A stretch of 64,000 nucleotides of DNA from the NCBI GenBank assembly GCA_038025085.1, contig CM076152.1:33049501-33113500 (forward strand), read 5' to 3'. This document shows, piece by piece, positions 24,555-35,632 of this stretch. The notes under the pieces are model-generated. The model saw only the letters and a program-made list of their open reading frames with translations, was not told the DNA's origin and ran no database searches. The stretch is from Tetragonia tetragonoides. Taxonomy: Eukaryota > Streptophyta > Magnoliopsida > Caryophyllales > Aizoaceae. The translations under genes and the position numbers were made by a program. Position 1 is the first letter of the stretch. The number at the start of each line of letters is the position of its first letter.

Positions 24555-24995
24555 TAAGTTCAACGCATGGAGATGTGAACCTGAGATGACCTCTAACGGT
24601 TACAACACATGAGTTCACAAATCCGAGATGACTTAGAGTAGGGGGGCAAATCTCTTTCTTCTGGTATCTAAGTTCAACGCATGGAGATGTGAACCCGAGA
24701 TGGCCTCAGACGGTTACAACGCATGAGTTCACAAATCCGAGATGACTTAGTGTGGGGCGGCAAACATTGTTCCTTCAAGTACATAGGGTACAACGCATGG
24801 AGATATGAACCCGAGATGGCCTCAAACGGTTACATCGCATGAGTTTACAACACCGAGATGATCCCATGTACTGTGTCTTGTCTCTTCAAATACATAGGGT
24901 ACAACGCATGGAGATGTGAACCCGAGATGGCCTCTAACAGTTACATCGCATGAGTTCACAAAATCGAGATGATCCTATACATTATGTATTGATGC
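24555..24995 (+). repeat. tandem array 2, ~114-bp unit, four copies
   Basis: The core caacgcatggagatgtgaac recurs at about 24561, 24675, 24791 and 24902. Each copy then has ccgagatggcctc and cgcatgagttcacaa. Confidence 0.94.
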
Positions 24996-25779
24996 CAATG
25001 TTCAAGCTATGTGGTACATGACCCCTGAAAAATAAGTGCAACACATACCAAAACAGAGTATATATGGCACATATACAACACAGGAGCAAATCAAGGCTTG
25101 AAGAAGACGTAACTGGTAACCTTGTTTTGGTACTAGTTAAAGAACTTTCAAATTAGATTGGAATTGAAGTCTTGAACATAGTCTGCTACATATTGGTTGC
25201 GACCTGCGACTAATCTACAAGGAAGTTAGCCATACTGTCAAACCAAATTCAGAAGAAAGAAAAATAAAATAAAATAATCAAGCCTTAGTGCCTTACCATG
25301 CTACTGGACTACAAAAAGCAAGGAGGTGAAGAAATCCCTATGAAAATCAACTACAAAGCTACGGAAATCGATGTACACAGAAGCAAGAAAAATAAATTTG
25401 CTTGACATTTAGGGAGTAGCTAGCTACGTGTGTTAACCAAAGTGATAGCATAAACAAAAGGGAAAGGAAGTAAAAAAAGAAATCTCAAAGCCCAGCTGCC
25501 CAATACATCAATGACAAGAAAACAAACTGATGACAATAAATTGATGGGAAGCTCAGAAAAGTTCCTGTTCAGCTACAAGAAGTCTGCGGCGAAAATTTTG
25601 GTTATGGAACCCATGTTTATATAGCCTTCAATCTTAGTTAGAAACTTATTGGAAGTCATACTGACACACCTAATTTGATTAGGAGACCAATTACAGTCGT
25701 GACACAGTAAAGAGCAAGTTTCTAATTTACATTTTTGGATATATTTCCAAATTTCCAAATTATTTTATACGGCTATTAT

Positions 25780-26310
25780 ACAGATTACCCACTTAAGTCA
25801 ACATTTGACCTGGGTAACTCAACGCTAGCGGGACAACTTCTTGGCGACCTAAGTATTTAAAAAAAAGAAGTTATCCAATCAAGTCAACATTCGACATGGA
25901 TAACTTAATATTAGTGGGACCACCGCAGAGTGACGAAGGGAGTCACACAAAAAATGGAGTCAGCCAATTAAGTCAATAGTCAACATGGGTAACATTCCTC
26001 AATTTATACAAGACAACTATTTGTCGTGTGACAATCAAGTGAAGCTCAAAAACTTGTCTGCACAAACACAGTCTCACTCACCAAGTCAAACATTTGACAG
26101 AGAGACAACCACAAGTGTAATACTGCACGCAACAAATAAACTGTTTACCCGCCAAGTCCAATGTTCGATAGGGTGACAAGATTGAAGCGTCATTAACAAG
26201 ACACGACAATTGTTTGTCAACGCAAAGTTAAAATCTTGACGTTTACCACGTTACCCAATTAAATCAGCACTCGACCCAGGAAACGTAGCCAGAACGTCAA
26301 GCTAAGCTAC
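25780..26310 (+). repeat. tandem array 3, ~70-110-bp degenerate unit
   Basis: About six copies of aaktcaacattygacntggrtaac-type sequence (near 25795, 25878, 25967, 26080, 26148 and 26258), each followed by diverged sequence. Confidence 0.7.
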
Positions 26311-26419
26311 AACCGACGAGTCAACTATATGGTAGACACGTTCGTCAAGTCAAGTTCGAGACTACGTAACGGTGAAACACTCCAAGTCGTGTACGTGACT
26401 TAGTCTCGAGGGGGCAATT

Positions 26420-27159
26420 TGTAGGCACTAAAAATTTATTAAGTGTCTTAATTGAATTTGATTAATTATTTTGGGTTAAAATATATTTAGCTTGATTTAA
26501 TTAATTAATCCCGGAAATTAAGATGGGCCAAAAGCCATCAAAATGGGCTTATATTTAACCCTTGGGCCAACACACACCTGTTGGCCCAAATAAATAGTTA
26601 AATCGGCCAAACCCATAAGAAAAGACTACCAAGTCAAGAAATTGGGCTAGTCCATGACTACCAAGCCCGTTAATGGATCGGAGCTCCCTGTTCCTCTCTA
26701 TAAATATCGAAGTCTCACTTCATTCCAGAGGTTGGAAATTATCTACAAGCAGAAAGCCCTGCCAGACCATTTCCTCCACCGCCTTTGCAACCTTGATCGA
26801 GATTCAAGTCTTCAAAGACCCTCGATCAAGAACATTCAAATTGAATAACTGCAGAAGCACAACCTCAACGACTTACAAGTCATCACGAGGTGCACATACA
26901 TCACAACAGTTACATTCGAGATCAAGCCTAGGCCCTCAAATCCAGATCTACGTGTTCGTCGCAACATTCGGAGGAGACGTCACTACTTTGCTCGAGATCA
27001 AGTCATTCGACCCTCGACTCAAAGTCAACTGCAGAGGATTTATTTATTTGTTCATTGTAACAGATAGAAAATACAGAGATTGTAACCCATACATTCAAAT
27101 CAATACAAATTATATTTGTTTAACTTATTTTTGCCTACGCATTAATTTTGTTGTCTACA
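26420..27159 (+). repeat. 3' LTR
   Basis: Direct copy of 20970-21715 with a few percent divergence, a 4-bp insertion near the start and an 11-bp deletion near 27030. Confidence 0.95.
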
Positions 27160-27198
27160 GTAATTTTTTATTTATATTAAGCAATCCCCTATTAAAAA

Positions 27199-27497
27199 GT
27201 ATAAGCATAATAATACGATTAGATTTATCTATCTCATAATTTTGTTAGCCACTAGTATCGAGTTAGGACTATCATATTCGCACAATGTATAAAATAATAT
27301 TATATGCATTTATCTTAGTTAATATAGTAAACATAATTAGTTGTCATCATCTTACGTGTCCCAGTGTTACAATATGATCCTCCTATAGGTTCCCATGCTA
27401 TCTTCACACGAAGTGGCTGTTCACATGACAACTGCACACAAGAGAGATCTCACTATTTTTTATATATTAATAAACTCTTGTTAACGTCTACCAAACC

Positions 27498-27498
<1 letters not shown>
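27199..27498. other. intergenic, nothing recognised
   Basis: AT-rich spacer between MULE copy B and the AT microsatellite. Confidence 0.4.

Positions 27499-27571
<73 letters not shown>
27499..27571. repeat. (AT)n microsatellite
   Basis: About 36 uninterrupted AT dinucleotides. Confidence 0.97.
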
Positions 27572-27572
<1 letters not shown>

Positions 27573-27730
27573 TGTTTGTAATATTTTTCAAATCCAATCC
27601 AATGAAATAAGATTTAAAAATTTTAGGGTCTGTAACTTAGATGATTTGTCAGCCAATGTGGCAAACTTGTACTTATGTGTCGTCTATGGATCATCCTCAC
27701 AAGGACATGTCCTTCTTAGATTGCAACAAC

Positions 27731-27886
27731 ATTCTCTTCTTATAAAGGTGTAGCTCCTCGAAAAATGGTCATTGAGGTGCCCAAATATATTACAAGCACC
27801 ATAGGATATGGTTAGGTATCTTCAAGATTGAGGTGGATGCTGCGACCAACTATGATAGTGCTGACATCAAATTCCAGCGTACAAAT
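27731..27886 (+). pseudogene. AP2-domain fragment copied from the RAV-type gene
   Basis: Close to 90% identical by eye to the AP2-coding part of the gene at 48514-49605 (about 48752-48900): aaaggtgtagctcctc, ccaaatatattacaa, ggatatggttaggta, gtggatgctgcgacc. An A-run shortening shifts frame, and TGG to TGA destroys the conserved W of HWGAQ. No B3 domain follows. It is a dead partial duplicate about 21 kb from its likely source. Confidence 0.9.
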
Positions 27887-28139
27887 GCTCTTTGTTCTAA
27901 CTCTGACCAAATGTGATGAGAAAACGACAGTAGTTTAACAACCAACACAGTTTCAGCGATCTCTTATTAAAGAGAATGATATAACCATGAAACAACAATA
28001 TTGTGTTCTAGAAGTTCCTTTGCAATTTTTGTCTCCTAATACTTCTTAGACGTTGAACTTAATCTCCTATCTCCATTCCTTAATTTTTCTTGGCTCTTTC
28101 AATTTCATTAACCAACTCTCTTTTCTAGTAATTAGAACA

Positions 28140-28875
28140 TGTTCAGTGTTCACTTGTGCCTGGACTTGAATTTGTTTGGACTTGGACCTGTTAGTAATTC
28201 GGTGTCAAGGACAAGGGCTACACTACACTCCAACAATTGAAGCTCGCCAAAGTAAAATTCACCCTCCATACCTTAATCAACTCTCTAATTTGGTGTTGAG
28301 GGACAACTCAAGGGCTACATTACACTCAAACAAGATCTTTCTACCGTGTGCTCTCAGAGTTCATTTGTCTAGACTTTTCATGTTACATGTTATTGGACCT
28401 GTACACACAAATTATGAATCAGGGATGGAGTAAAAATCATTGACACATTATCAATTTTATATCAAAGAATTATGGATCAAAGTCTCTAATTTGTTTTCCT
28501 AATTAAATCTCTAATGGTTGAATCATGAATGGGGCCGCTAATCATGAACCACCCATTTTATTTGATCGAAAGGTTGAAAAGCTTTATCTCGATCGATTTA
28601 AGAGATGAAAGCTTGATCTCGATTGATTTGTGGTTCTTTGGAACTGAACCCAACACTTAAAGTGGTTGATGTCTTCTAGAGATTTGAGCTTAGAGATTTG
28701 GTAGAGAATCGAAATAGTCTTCTCATGATTTTCTGAAACCTTCAAATGAATTCAATGAGCTCTATTTATATACAAGCCCCTCGAGAGTTAGGTTTATGGC
28801 TAGGTTTATGGCTTTGTTTGTTGTGGGCTCAATAGTCTCAGCCCATGTTTTAATGACTTAAACTCAATTTAAAAA
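28140..28875 (+). repeat. duplicated segment, copy 1
   Basis: Shares blocks in the same order with 42740-43150: gtgtcaaggacaagggctac, gcttaatctcctatctcc, ggggccgct, ccattttatttgatcga, ttttctgaaaccttcaaatg, gagctctatttatata. Copy 1 holds extra sequence at 28600-28720. A third short match lies at 46850-46925. Nature unknown; no coding frame seems conserved. Confidence 0.85.
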
Positions 28876-29665
28876 GGGATTGCTTAACATAAATCCCAAA
28901 TTACTTAACGTAAATTATATTTCCCAAAATACCCCTTACAAAATACACATGCTCTCACTTTTTTGCTTTCCCAAATCCCAATCCTCTCCCACTTGAAACC
29001 AAATGGCAACCACAGAGTACTTCATTTTCATAAACCATGATTTAGATTTATAATAGTCTCCTCAATCACTCAGCCCCTTACCGGCAAAAATTTTGTCCTT
29101 ATTATGCAAAGTCCAGTTGGTATAGATCCTTTTGGATTATGATTTAAATTGTTGGAATAAGCCTTATCTCTTCTCAAATCATCATTGTAAAGTTATTATG
29201 AAGTTTTGTAATTGATATTTGCATCTGAACTTTTGATTGATACAAAGTTTATTCACTTTTGTCTTTCTCGCTCACCCTCTCTCAATCGCCGAGTTCCCTG
29301 GCCTCCATCCAGCCGTCTCAACTAAACTGCCGAACTCGACCTTGCCACCGCCACCCAGACCATAAACCCTAATTCAAGTTTAAAAAAAAAAGAAAAAGGA
29401 AATAGATATTCAAAAACAGTGGAAAATTAAATTTGCAACTTTTTTTGATCCAGGAATCTGCAGCGTTTTACTTTCGTCATTTATATTGAATCAAATTACC
29501 GCCTATGATGTTTAATTCAATAGGAAGCGGGTGATAGATAATAGAAAATAGAAAGCTAATAGAATATAGGGAGAGAGAATTGCAATTTTAATGAGGGTGT
29601 TTTGGAAAGTATTAGGACAAAAATATTTACGTTAAGTAATTTGGGATTTACGCTAAGCAATTCCG
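28876..29665. mobile_element. MULE family copy C, 790 bp, exact 9-bp TSD
   Basis: TIRs GGGATTGCTTAACATAAATC and, inverted, CGGAATTGCTTAGCGTAAAT. The perfect 9-bp TSD ATTTAAAAA is at 28867-28875 and 29666-29674. The paralogous segment at 43090-43120 has the same flanks joined without the element. No transposase. Confidence 0.93.
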
Positions 29666-29708
29666 ATTTAAAAAGGCTCAATCTCATTAATTTAACAATG
29701 GATCCCAA

Positions 29709-31529
29709 TCAATCAATCAATCTTCTCTATATATATAAAGTTGGCATATTTCGTGAGTTTTGAGCCATGCCACATGTATTATTAGAATAATTTTTAAAAA
29801 AATAAAATTGAGAGTTTGACTTGGGATGAATAACTAGAGTTTTATAAGTGTTATAACTTAATCTTTGTCGAAACTTCAAAAGCAAATGTAATCTTCTACA
29901 CCTCTTCAAAAAAAATAATATTTGTACCATCGTATTCGTATCGGAAAATACTTCAAAATAAGATGCATTTACAATATGTTTAAGCTTAACGTTATCCAAT
30001 TTTAATTATGGTAAATACATTTTAAAATATATAATATTAAAGAATAAAAAAACAAGAAAAATAATAAATATATATATATATATAAACCTGGCATTTTTCG
30101 AGCCTTCTAAGGCATGCCACATAGGAAAATGTGTTATTATAGAAAATATTAAAGTTGTGAAGGAAAAAAAATGGTAGATGAATCCTATTAAACTTATGGG
30201 AAATAAATGGTTGAACAATCCTTTTTGTGACAAAGTAGAGCTCCATTGCAACTCCAACTCTCCGAGACTCCAAGTGAAAAATGATAAATATAATTCAATC
30301 TAAATAGATTGGCGTACTAGTATGTTCCCTGGTTACCTCTCCAAGACTCCCTGATATTATCACGTTGACCAACTGCAACTTTCATCAAATGTATAATTAC
30401 AGCAAAAAAAAAAAGAAAAAGAGAAAAAATGTACAAGAATCCTATTAAACTTGCGAAAATAAACGACTGAACAATCCTTTTTGTGACAAATTAGAGATTC
30501 ATTGCAACTCCAACTCTCTAAGACTCCAAGTGTATCATTAAATAAGTTTTCCTGATATAACCAACTGCAAGTCTGCAACTTACAAAAACAATATCACGTT
30601 AACCAACTTACACGTTTTTAGAAAAAAAAAACTGAAAACTTACACGTTTGTAGAAAAAAAGAACTTACATTAGTTTTGGTCTCTGAGTGATAAAAGGTAG
30701 AAGAATCCAATTTGATCTCCAAAGTGTTTTTCTATCTATATAAAGCATAGAAGTATTTGATACATCTTTCACGTTTAACTTCACCTGAAGCAAAAGTAGC
30801 AAAATTTTCATGATTACCTTCAACAAATCAATAGCCCCCTCCGGGTATTCTAGATATTCATACTGCATTTATTTATATTTTTATGAAGTTTGTCTAAAAA
30901 CCTGTCTATTATTATATATTTATAAGTGAATATGCACAATTGCTATAGTGACATGTGGACATCCACATAAGCTTCTACTTCATAATCATTTGCCAGATGT
31001 AATTGATGTCTCATCTTATTTATTACATTCACACTTTGATCCAAGTTTGACTTTTGTTTCAATGTATGTTGACCAACTTAGTTGTACTTATATTTATTAC
31101 TAATGAATGCATGCATCGGATTTGGGTATTACGATAAAAAATTGATACATAGAAGTATAACAATTTTATTTATGCTCTTGGTAGATTCGAGATAATTTAC
31201 GAATATATGTCCTTATTATCATAGAGGAATAATGATATGAGAATACTTAATTATTAAATAAGTTTTTTCTGGTTGTTTCATGTATTTATAGGCTATAAAC
31301 TACTTTAGTATGGTAAAAAAAAAAGTTCGTGCATCGCACAGGGCATACAACTAAAATTAAACATGAAAGTATAAACATTGATTTGAGTATCAAAGGGGAG
31401 AGATTCATAGATTAGGAATTCCATAGCAAGATGTGACATAGGCGAAAATTTTGTTACAAATTTGTACCAATTAAAATGTTATAATTATTTTATACACACA
31501 AACCGTGCATCGCACGGGAATGTAACTAG
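29709..31529 (+). mobile_element. Helitron-like element
   Basis: The right end has the hairpin CCGTGC-(atc)-GCACGG (31503-31517), a short spacer and CTAG (31526-31529), followed by T. The left end is a TC after A, either at 29709 (where similarity to 43120-43149 stops) or at 29721 (TCTTCTCTATATATATAAAG). A related hairpin/CTAA end at about 31333-31355 suggests a nested or composite structure. No Rep/helicase frame, so non-autonomous. Confidence 0.65.
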
Positions 31530-31554
31530 TTATTTTCTAAATTTCATTTTCATC

Positions 31555-31725
31555 AATTTCATCCGCGAGTTGAATGCCAAGAAGACAGATTGGAAAACCA
31601 AAGCTCGTGTTTCAAGACTCTGGGAAGTCGTGAATATCAAAAATAAAGACAATCTTATTAGCATGGACATGATTTTGATCGATGAGGAGGTATATAAAGC
31701 CAGAACAATAGTTACTGATCTATGA
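31555..31725 (+). pseudogene. RPA70-like OB-fold fragment (DUF223 type)
   Basis: The frame reads IRELNAKKTDWKTKARVSRL, then WEVVNIKNKDNLISMDMILI and DEE. This matches the N-terminal OB-fold of plant RPA70-like proteins, which are often carried by Helitrons. The similarity ends after DEE and the frame stops at 31723-31725. It sits about 25 bp past the Helitron-like terminus. Whether it belongs to another Helitron or is a captured host piece is open. Confidence 0.65.
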
Positions 31726-31848
31726 AAAATGGCTAGCAATTAGGTGGATCTGATAAGGAAAAGAGGTGGTTTTGTTGTAGAGCTTAGTTTGACGCTGATT
31801 ATTGACTCCTTGTTGTTCTTTACATGTTTAGCTATGGAGTTGATGAGG

Positions 31849-31849
<1 letters not shown>

Positions 31850-31883
<34 letters not shown>
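31850..31883. repeat. poly(A) tract
   Basis: More than 30 A residues. With the following T-rich tracts (31960-32020) it marks old retroposed DNA. Confidence 0.85.
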
Positions 31884-31884
<1 letters not shown>

Positions 31885-32277
31885 ATGGAGTTAGGGGGAA
31901 CTTGAAGAGAGAGGGAGAAGGAAGATGTCAATACAATAGTAGTGATCTCTCCTTTGTTTTTGTTTTTTTTTTTTTTTTCCGTTTTTTTGTTTTTGTTTTT
32001 TTTCTGTTACTTTTTTTTTTTTGAGAGCAATTCTTTTGTTGGTTTATACGAGTAGTGATCAGTAAGGGCGGGAAAGTCCTCAAGACTACTCTCCATCCCA
32101 GGCAAAGCAAGCCGTAAGGATGAGGATATTTGTTTTCTTTCTATTTTATTTATTTATTTTTTTTTTCAGCCTAAAGAAGACATTTCTGTTAAGCTAACTT
32201 CTCTGATTTTTTTTTTTTATATATTGCTTATTGAAGAACTTAAAGCTTCAGGTAAATTGCTAAATTGCTTCTGGTAG

Positions 32278-32480
32278 ATTTTTTTTTTTTTTTTTTTTTG
32301 AAAAGGCAAGACAACCAGGTAATTTTTTTTGGAGATTAACCTAAAGTGCCTTCACTAACAGATTAGTGAAGGACTTAGATGAAACAATTACAGCTAAGAA
32401 CAAATAAAAAAGAAATCAAAAATGATACAAATTAGCCAAAACTAAAATTGAACTATCTTCATCTTCCCAACATATCTTGC
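32278..32480 (-). mobile_element. LINE-like 3' end, minus strand
   Basis: A T-run at 32278-32299 followed by gaaaaggcaag is the inverse of the tail at 33849-33870. The preceding ~110 bp matches 33750-33850 in inverse orientation (gttcttnntgtagttgtttc, cactanncnggttagtgaa). This is the 3' tail of a retroposon read leftwards. Confidence 0.65.
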
Positions 32481-33100
32481 TCTTCAGCTCCATAAACCAA
32501 AGAGGAGAATCTCAATCACCAGCAACCAACGAAATAATTTTTTTTTAATTAATTAATTAATTTATTTATTTTATTTTATTTTTTGCTTTAGGTTTTTTTC
32601 AGATCTAAGATCCCAAAAACCCCAAATTCTAATGAGGGTTCACATTCTTCGAAAGGCTGACTTACCAACAACCTAGGAATCGATCTAAACAAAAAAAGAT
32701 CAACCTAGAAGAAGATCTAGATCGGAACCCAGGATTCGGTGATGGAGAGATGGACGAGCGGTGTCGAACTTCGCTCAACTCAAGCCGGCAACGACAAGGC
32801 ACTGGTGTCGGGCGTCTTTCTCTTCTTCTTTATCTCTTTCTCTCTCATCAAAATATTCCTAACAAAGCATTTTTGAAAATAAAACTAGCATAAACCTTGC
32901 TTCAATACATAGTTTGATTCTTTGAATAAGAGGGAAAAAAGAGGAAGAATGGGCTGAAACCATGGAAATTAGAAGGGAAGAAATCTGAAACGGCTGCTTG
33001 AAGTTGAAGCATATGCTAGGGTTTAATTATTTGCTTTTCTTTCTGTTTTTTCTTTTCTTTTTTCTAAGAAAAGGGGTTCTAGAGAGATGGTAGAACCCAT
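32481..33100. other. repeat-derived spacer, no gene
   Basis: AT-rich, with TTAAT and TTTA runs at 32535-32590. No supported reading frame. Confidence 0.4.
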
Positions 33101-33129
33101 GAGATATGAGAAAAAAAGAAGGTGAGGAA

Positions 33130-33870
33130 AAAAGCCCTACTTTGGTTTTCTAGAGAGAGGGGCTCTGACCTCTCTCTAGAAAACCATGACCTCTCTCTAG
33201 AAAACCAAAACCCTAGCATTTTCTGACCTCTCTCTAGAAAACCAAAACCCTAGCATTTTCTGATTTTCAGCCGTCATCTCTAGTCTTTTTCTCCCTCAAG
33301 CTCAAACATTAATTACTCTTGTTTTTACTCCTATTTTAGCCTTGATTCTAATCTGATGTTTGTTAAAGATCTTTTCAAGGTGGTCTCTTCCTCTTATGGG
33401 GAGGAGAGAGAAAGCTAAAACTTGCCTTCCCACCGCCATCATCGTTGGTTGTCTTCAGATCAGGGTTGAAATCCCGATCTCAGTGACTCTTTAGTCTCTT
33501 CTCAAGTTTACTCTTGTGAATTTGCGAATTTAGGGGGGTTTGTGGCTAACCCTAAAATTTGGTACAAAGAGGATATCAAGAAATTGATCCTCTTTGTGTG
33601 TTTCTCTTAGCTTTGCTTCATCTTCGAACTAGATTTGCATTGGTTTTCGAAGTTTGCTAGCTGGCTGTCAACAGGAGCGGTTGGACTTGAAGATGAAGAA
33701 CAAAAGGATGATTCAATATTTGTCTCATTTTTAGGGTTCTTATTTTTCTTGTATTGTTCTTGTTGTAGTTGTTTCTTTCTCTGTTTTTCACTAGCCGGTT
33801 AGTGAAAACAACTTAGGATATCTCTATAACAGAGATTCCTGGATTCCTTGCCTTTTCAAAAAAAAAAAAA
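33130..33870 (+). mobile_element. LINE-related element: 5' UTR-like head and 3' tail, no ORF
   Basis: Begins with repeated cctctctctagaaaacc and aaaaccctagcattttctg words (33155-33262), an arrangement I associate with plant LINE 5' UTRs. It ends in ccttgccttttc plus an A-run at 33854-33868. No RT frame lies between, so it is deleted or a LINE-derived non-autonomous form. A partial inverted copy at 33155-33185 makes the head palindromic. Confidence 0.5.
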
Positions 33871-34157
33871 AAGGAACCTATGAGATATTAATTGCTTCAG
33901 GTAGATATCATAGTCTTGGGCCTTTACTCTTGTTTGGTAAGTTCATGAGTTTGTGGCCTCACTGTTTTTCTGTTTCGTCCTTGGCTCGTCCACCGGTGTC
34001 CTTTGCACGGCAAGAGTAATTGCTCTTGAGCTTTGTTGTTGTCTGATTCATGTCAGATTTATGAAGAATGTAAAATTCTTTTAGAAATAGGGGTTTTTCC
34101 GGATCTAATGAAAATCCCAAAAAAAAAGAAAAAAAGAAAAACTAGACTTGTACCGAT

Positions 34158-34517
34158 TTGCTCAACCGCCTCCCGTCATTAATCTTTGGTCTTTGGATGT
34201 TGATTGCTCTTTTTTCTCAACCTACTAGCCACAATGAGGTGATTAATGCCGATGGTGAAGCTGGTGGTGGTCCAGGCGGTAGAAGACTGGAGTATATGTG
34301 CCCGGTTGTCACTGTGACTGGTTCTTCAACAAGATTTAAAGAAGTAGCAGTTGATAAAACATCCGTCCTCGCTTTTTTATTTGGTTATTATTTTGTTTTT
34401 TTAGCGATCTCTTTTATGTGTACGCTCTGTAATTTGAAATTCTGTATTGAGTCTTGGGACTCTCGGCCATTCGTAGTCAGCTTTCTTACCTTTTCAAAAA
34501 AAAAAAAAAAAAAGTAA
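34158..34517 (+). pseudogene. retroposon 3' end with poly(A), protein unrecognised
   Basis: An open frame starting at TTG runs into a terminal A-run (34496-34513) just after accttttc, the same tail style as 33849. The last 150 bp resemble a LINE 3' UTR. The upstream part (NEVINADGEAGGGPGGRR) is unassigned. Probably a LINE fragment rather than a gene. Confidence 0.4.
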
Positions 34518-35131
34518 AGGCAGGAAGTGTGTCTTCATGTGTAGTGAGTAAGTAGACTAGAGCTGGCAAAAACTGACCCGACCCAAAAACCGACCCGAAC
34601 TGCTTTAAACCCGACCGACATCCAAAAAATTAACCCGAGACCCGAAATTGACCGAACCCGATTAAAAACCCAAAATTCCCGGGTCGGGTCTGACCCAACG
34701 GGTTTGACTTTTTATTTTTTGGAATACAGTAACAGGCTCCCGTCGCTTCGCTTGGCAAAAGAAAAAGAAAAAAAAAACTGCTCCACTGACCACTTATCTC
34801 TTCTCTCTCTCTTCCCTCTCTGTATCTGAACTTCAAACCCTAGCCACCACCGCTCCTCTGCCGCTCCTCCTCCTCTCTCATCCGCCGCTCCTCCTCCTCT
34901 CTCCGCCGCTCGTCCTTCTATCTCCTGCTGTGTTTGAACCGCCAATTACGAACTGCACAGGCCACCACAGAATCCACCAAGCCGTAGCCGAAGGTAAATT
35001 TTGCAATTCTTTACTTTCCCTCTTTTATTTGCCCAATTTTATGAATTAAAAATTCTGTAGATTTGGAGATAATTTTAGTAATTAGTGAAGACTTGTAATT
35101 CAATTAATTATGTTCAAATGAAATAGAGATG

Positions 35132-35632
35132 TGTTAACTTTTTATAATTGGGCCCATTAAGAGAGTGTTTATATCATAAGTGAGGTTCCAACCCAAAATC
35201 AATTGGCAATGGGTGGAGTAACTCCCTTAGTTATAAACACCTCAAGGCACTCTTTCTTGATCAATGTGGGACAACCCACTTCAACACCCCACCTCACACA
35301 AAGACCCATCTTGAGCTGAAGCGTGGACCAATCAAACCCAACTTGGGCCAGTCACACGCGCGTGGGCTCAACAGGGGTCAAATCAAACTACCCCGCCACA
35401 CAATTGCCTCAATTGGGCTTCAACATGTGGGCCAACAAGGGGTCATAAAGGCAGGATCAAAGCCCGCTCTGATACCATGTTAACTTTTTATAATTGGGCC
35501 CGTTAAGAGAGTGTTTATAACATAAGTGAGGTTCCAACCCAAAACCAATTGGCAATGGGTGGAGTAACTCCCTTAGTTATAAACACCTCAAGACACTCTT
35601 TCTTGATCAATGTGGGACAACCCACTTCAACA
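35132..35632 (-). mobile_element. TRIM retrotransposon nested in the hAT element
   Basis: Two 155-bp LTRs (35132-35286 and 35478-35632) differ at about four positions and flank a 191-bp core. The 5-bp TSD AGATG is at 35127-35131 and 35633-35637. On the minus strand the primer-binding site TGGTATCAGAGC (35477-35466) abuts the 5' LTR exactly, matching initiator Met-tRNA, and a purine tract (gtgaggtggggtg) precedes the other LTR. Non-coding. Confidence 0.97.

Larger units (their letters stand above)
20970..27159 (+). mobile_element. gag-only LTR retrotransposon with tandem arrays
   Basis: LTRs at 20970-21715 and 26420-27159, both TG...CA, flanked by the 5-bp TSD GTAAT (20965-20969 and 27160-27164). 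By eye they differ at about 22 positions plus two indels. A purine tract (cgagggggcaatt) precedes the 3' LTR. A primer-site-like tggcacgctcggtgggacc follows the 5' LTR; I could not match it to a tRNA. The interior has a broken gag and then three different tandem arrays. Protease, RT, RNase H and integrase are absent, so it depends on other elements (TR-GAG/LARD type). Confidence 0.95.
19815..27189. mobile_element. MULE family copy B, split by an LTR retrotransposon
   Basis: The left end GAAGTTGCTTAACGTAAATC is at 19815. The right end ...TATTAAGCAATCCCC lies at 27189, after the nested LTR element. Flanks TATTAAAAC (19806-19814) and TATTAAAAA (27190-27198) form a 9-bp TSD with one mismatch. Without the insertion it is about 1.2 kb. 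The interior includes a G-rich block (20090-20300) rich in ggtgg/ggcgg, possibly a captured gene piece. No transposase. Confidence 0.82.

Noticed and set aside
24540..24995. CRISPR-like array
   Set aside because: The units are contiguous tandem copies without unique spacers, inside a plant retrotransposon.
31740..32110. Phe/Lys-rich frames around 32 kb
   Set aside because: Translations of A and T homopolymer runs.
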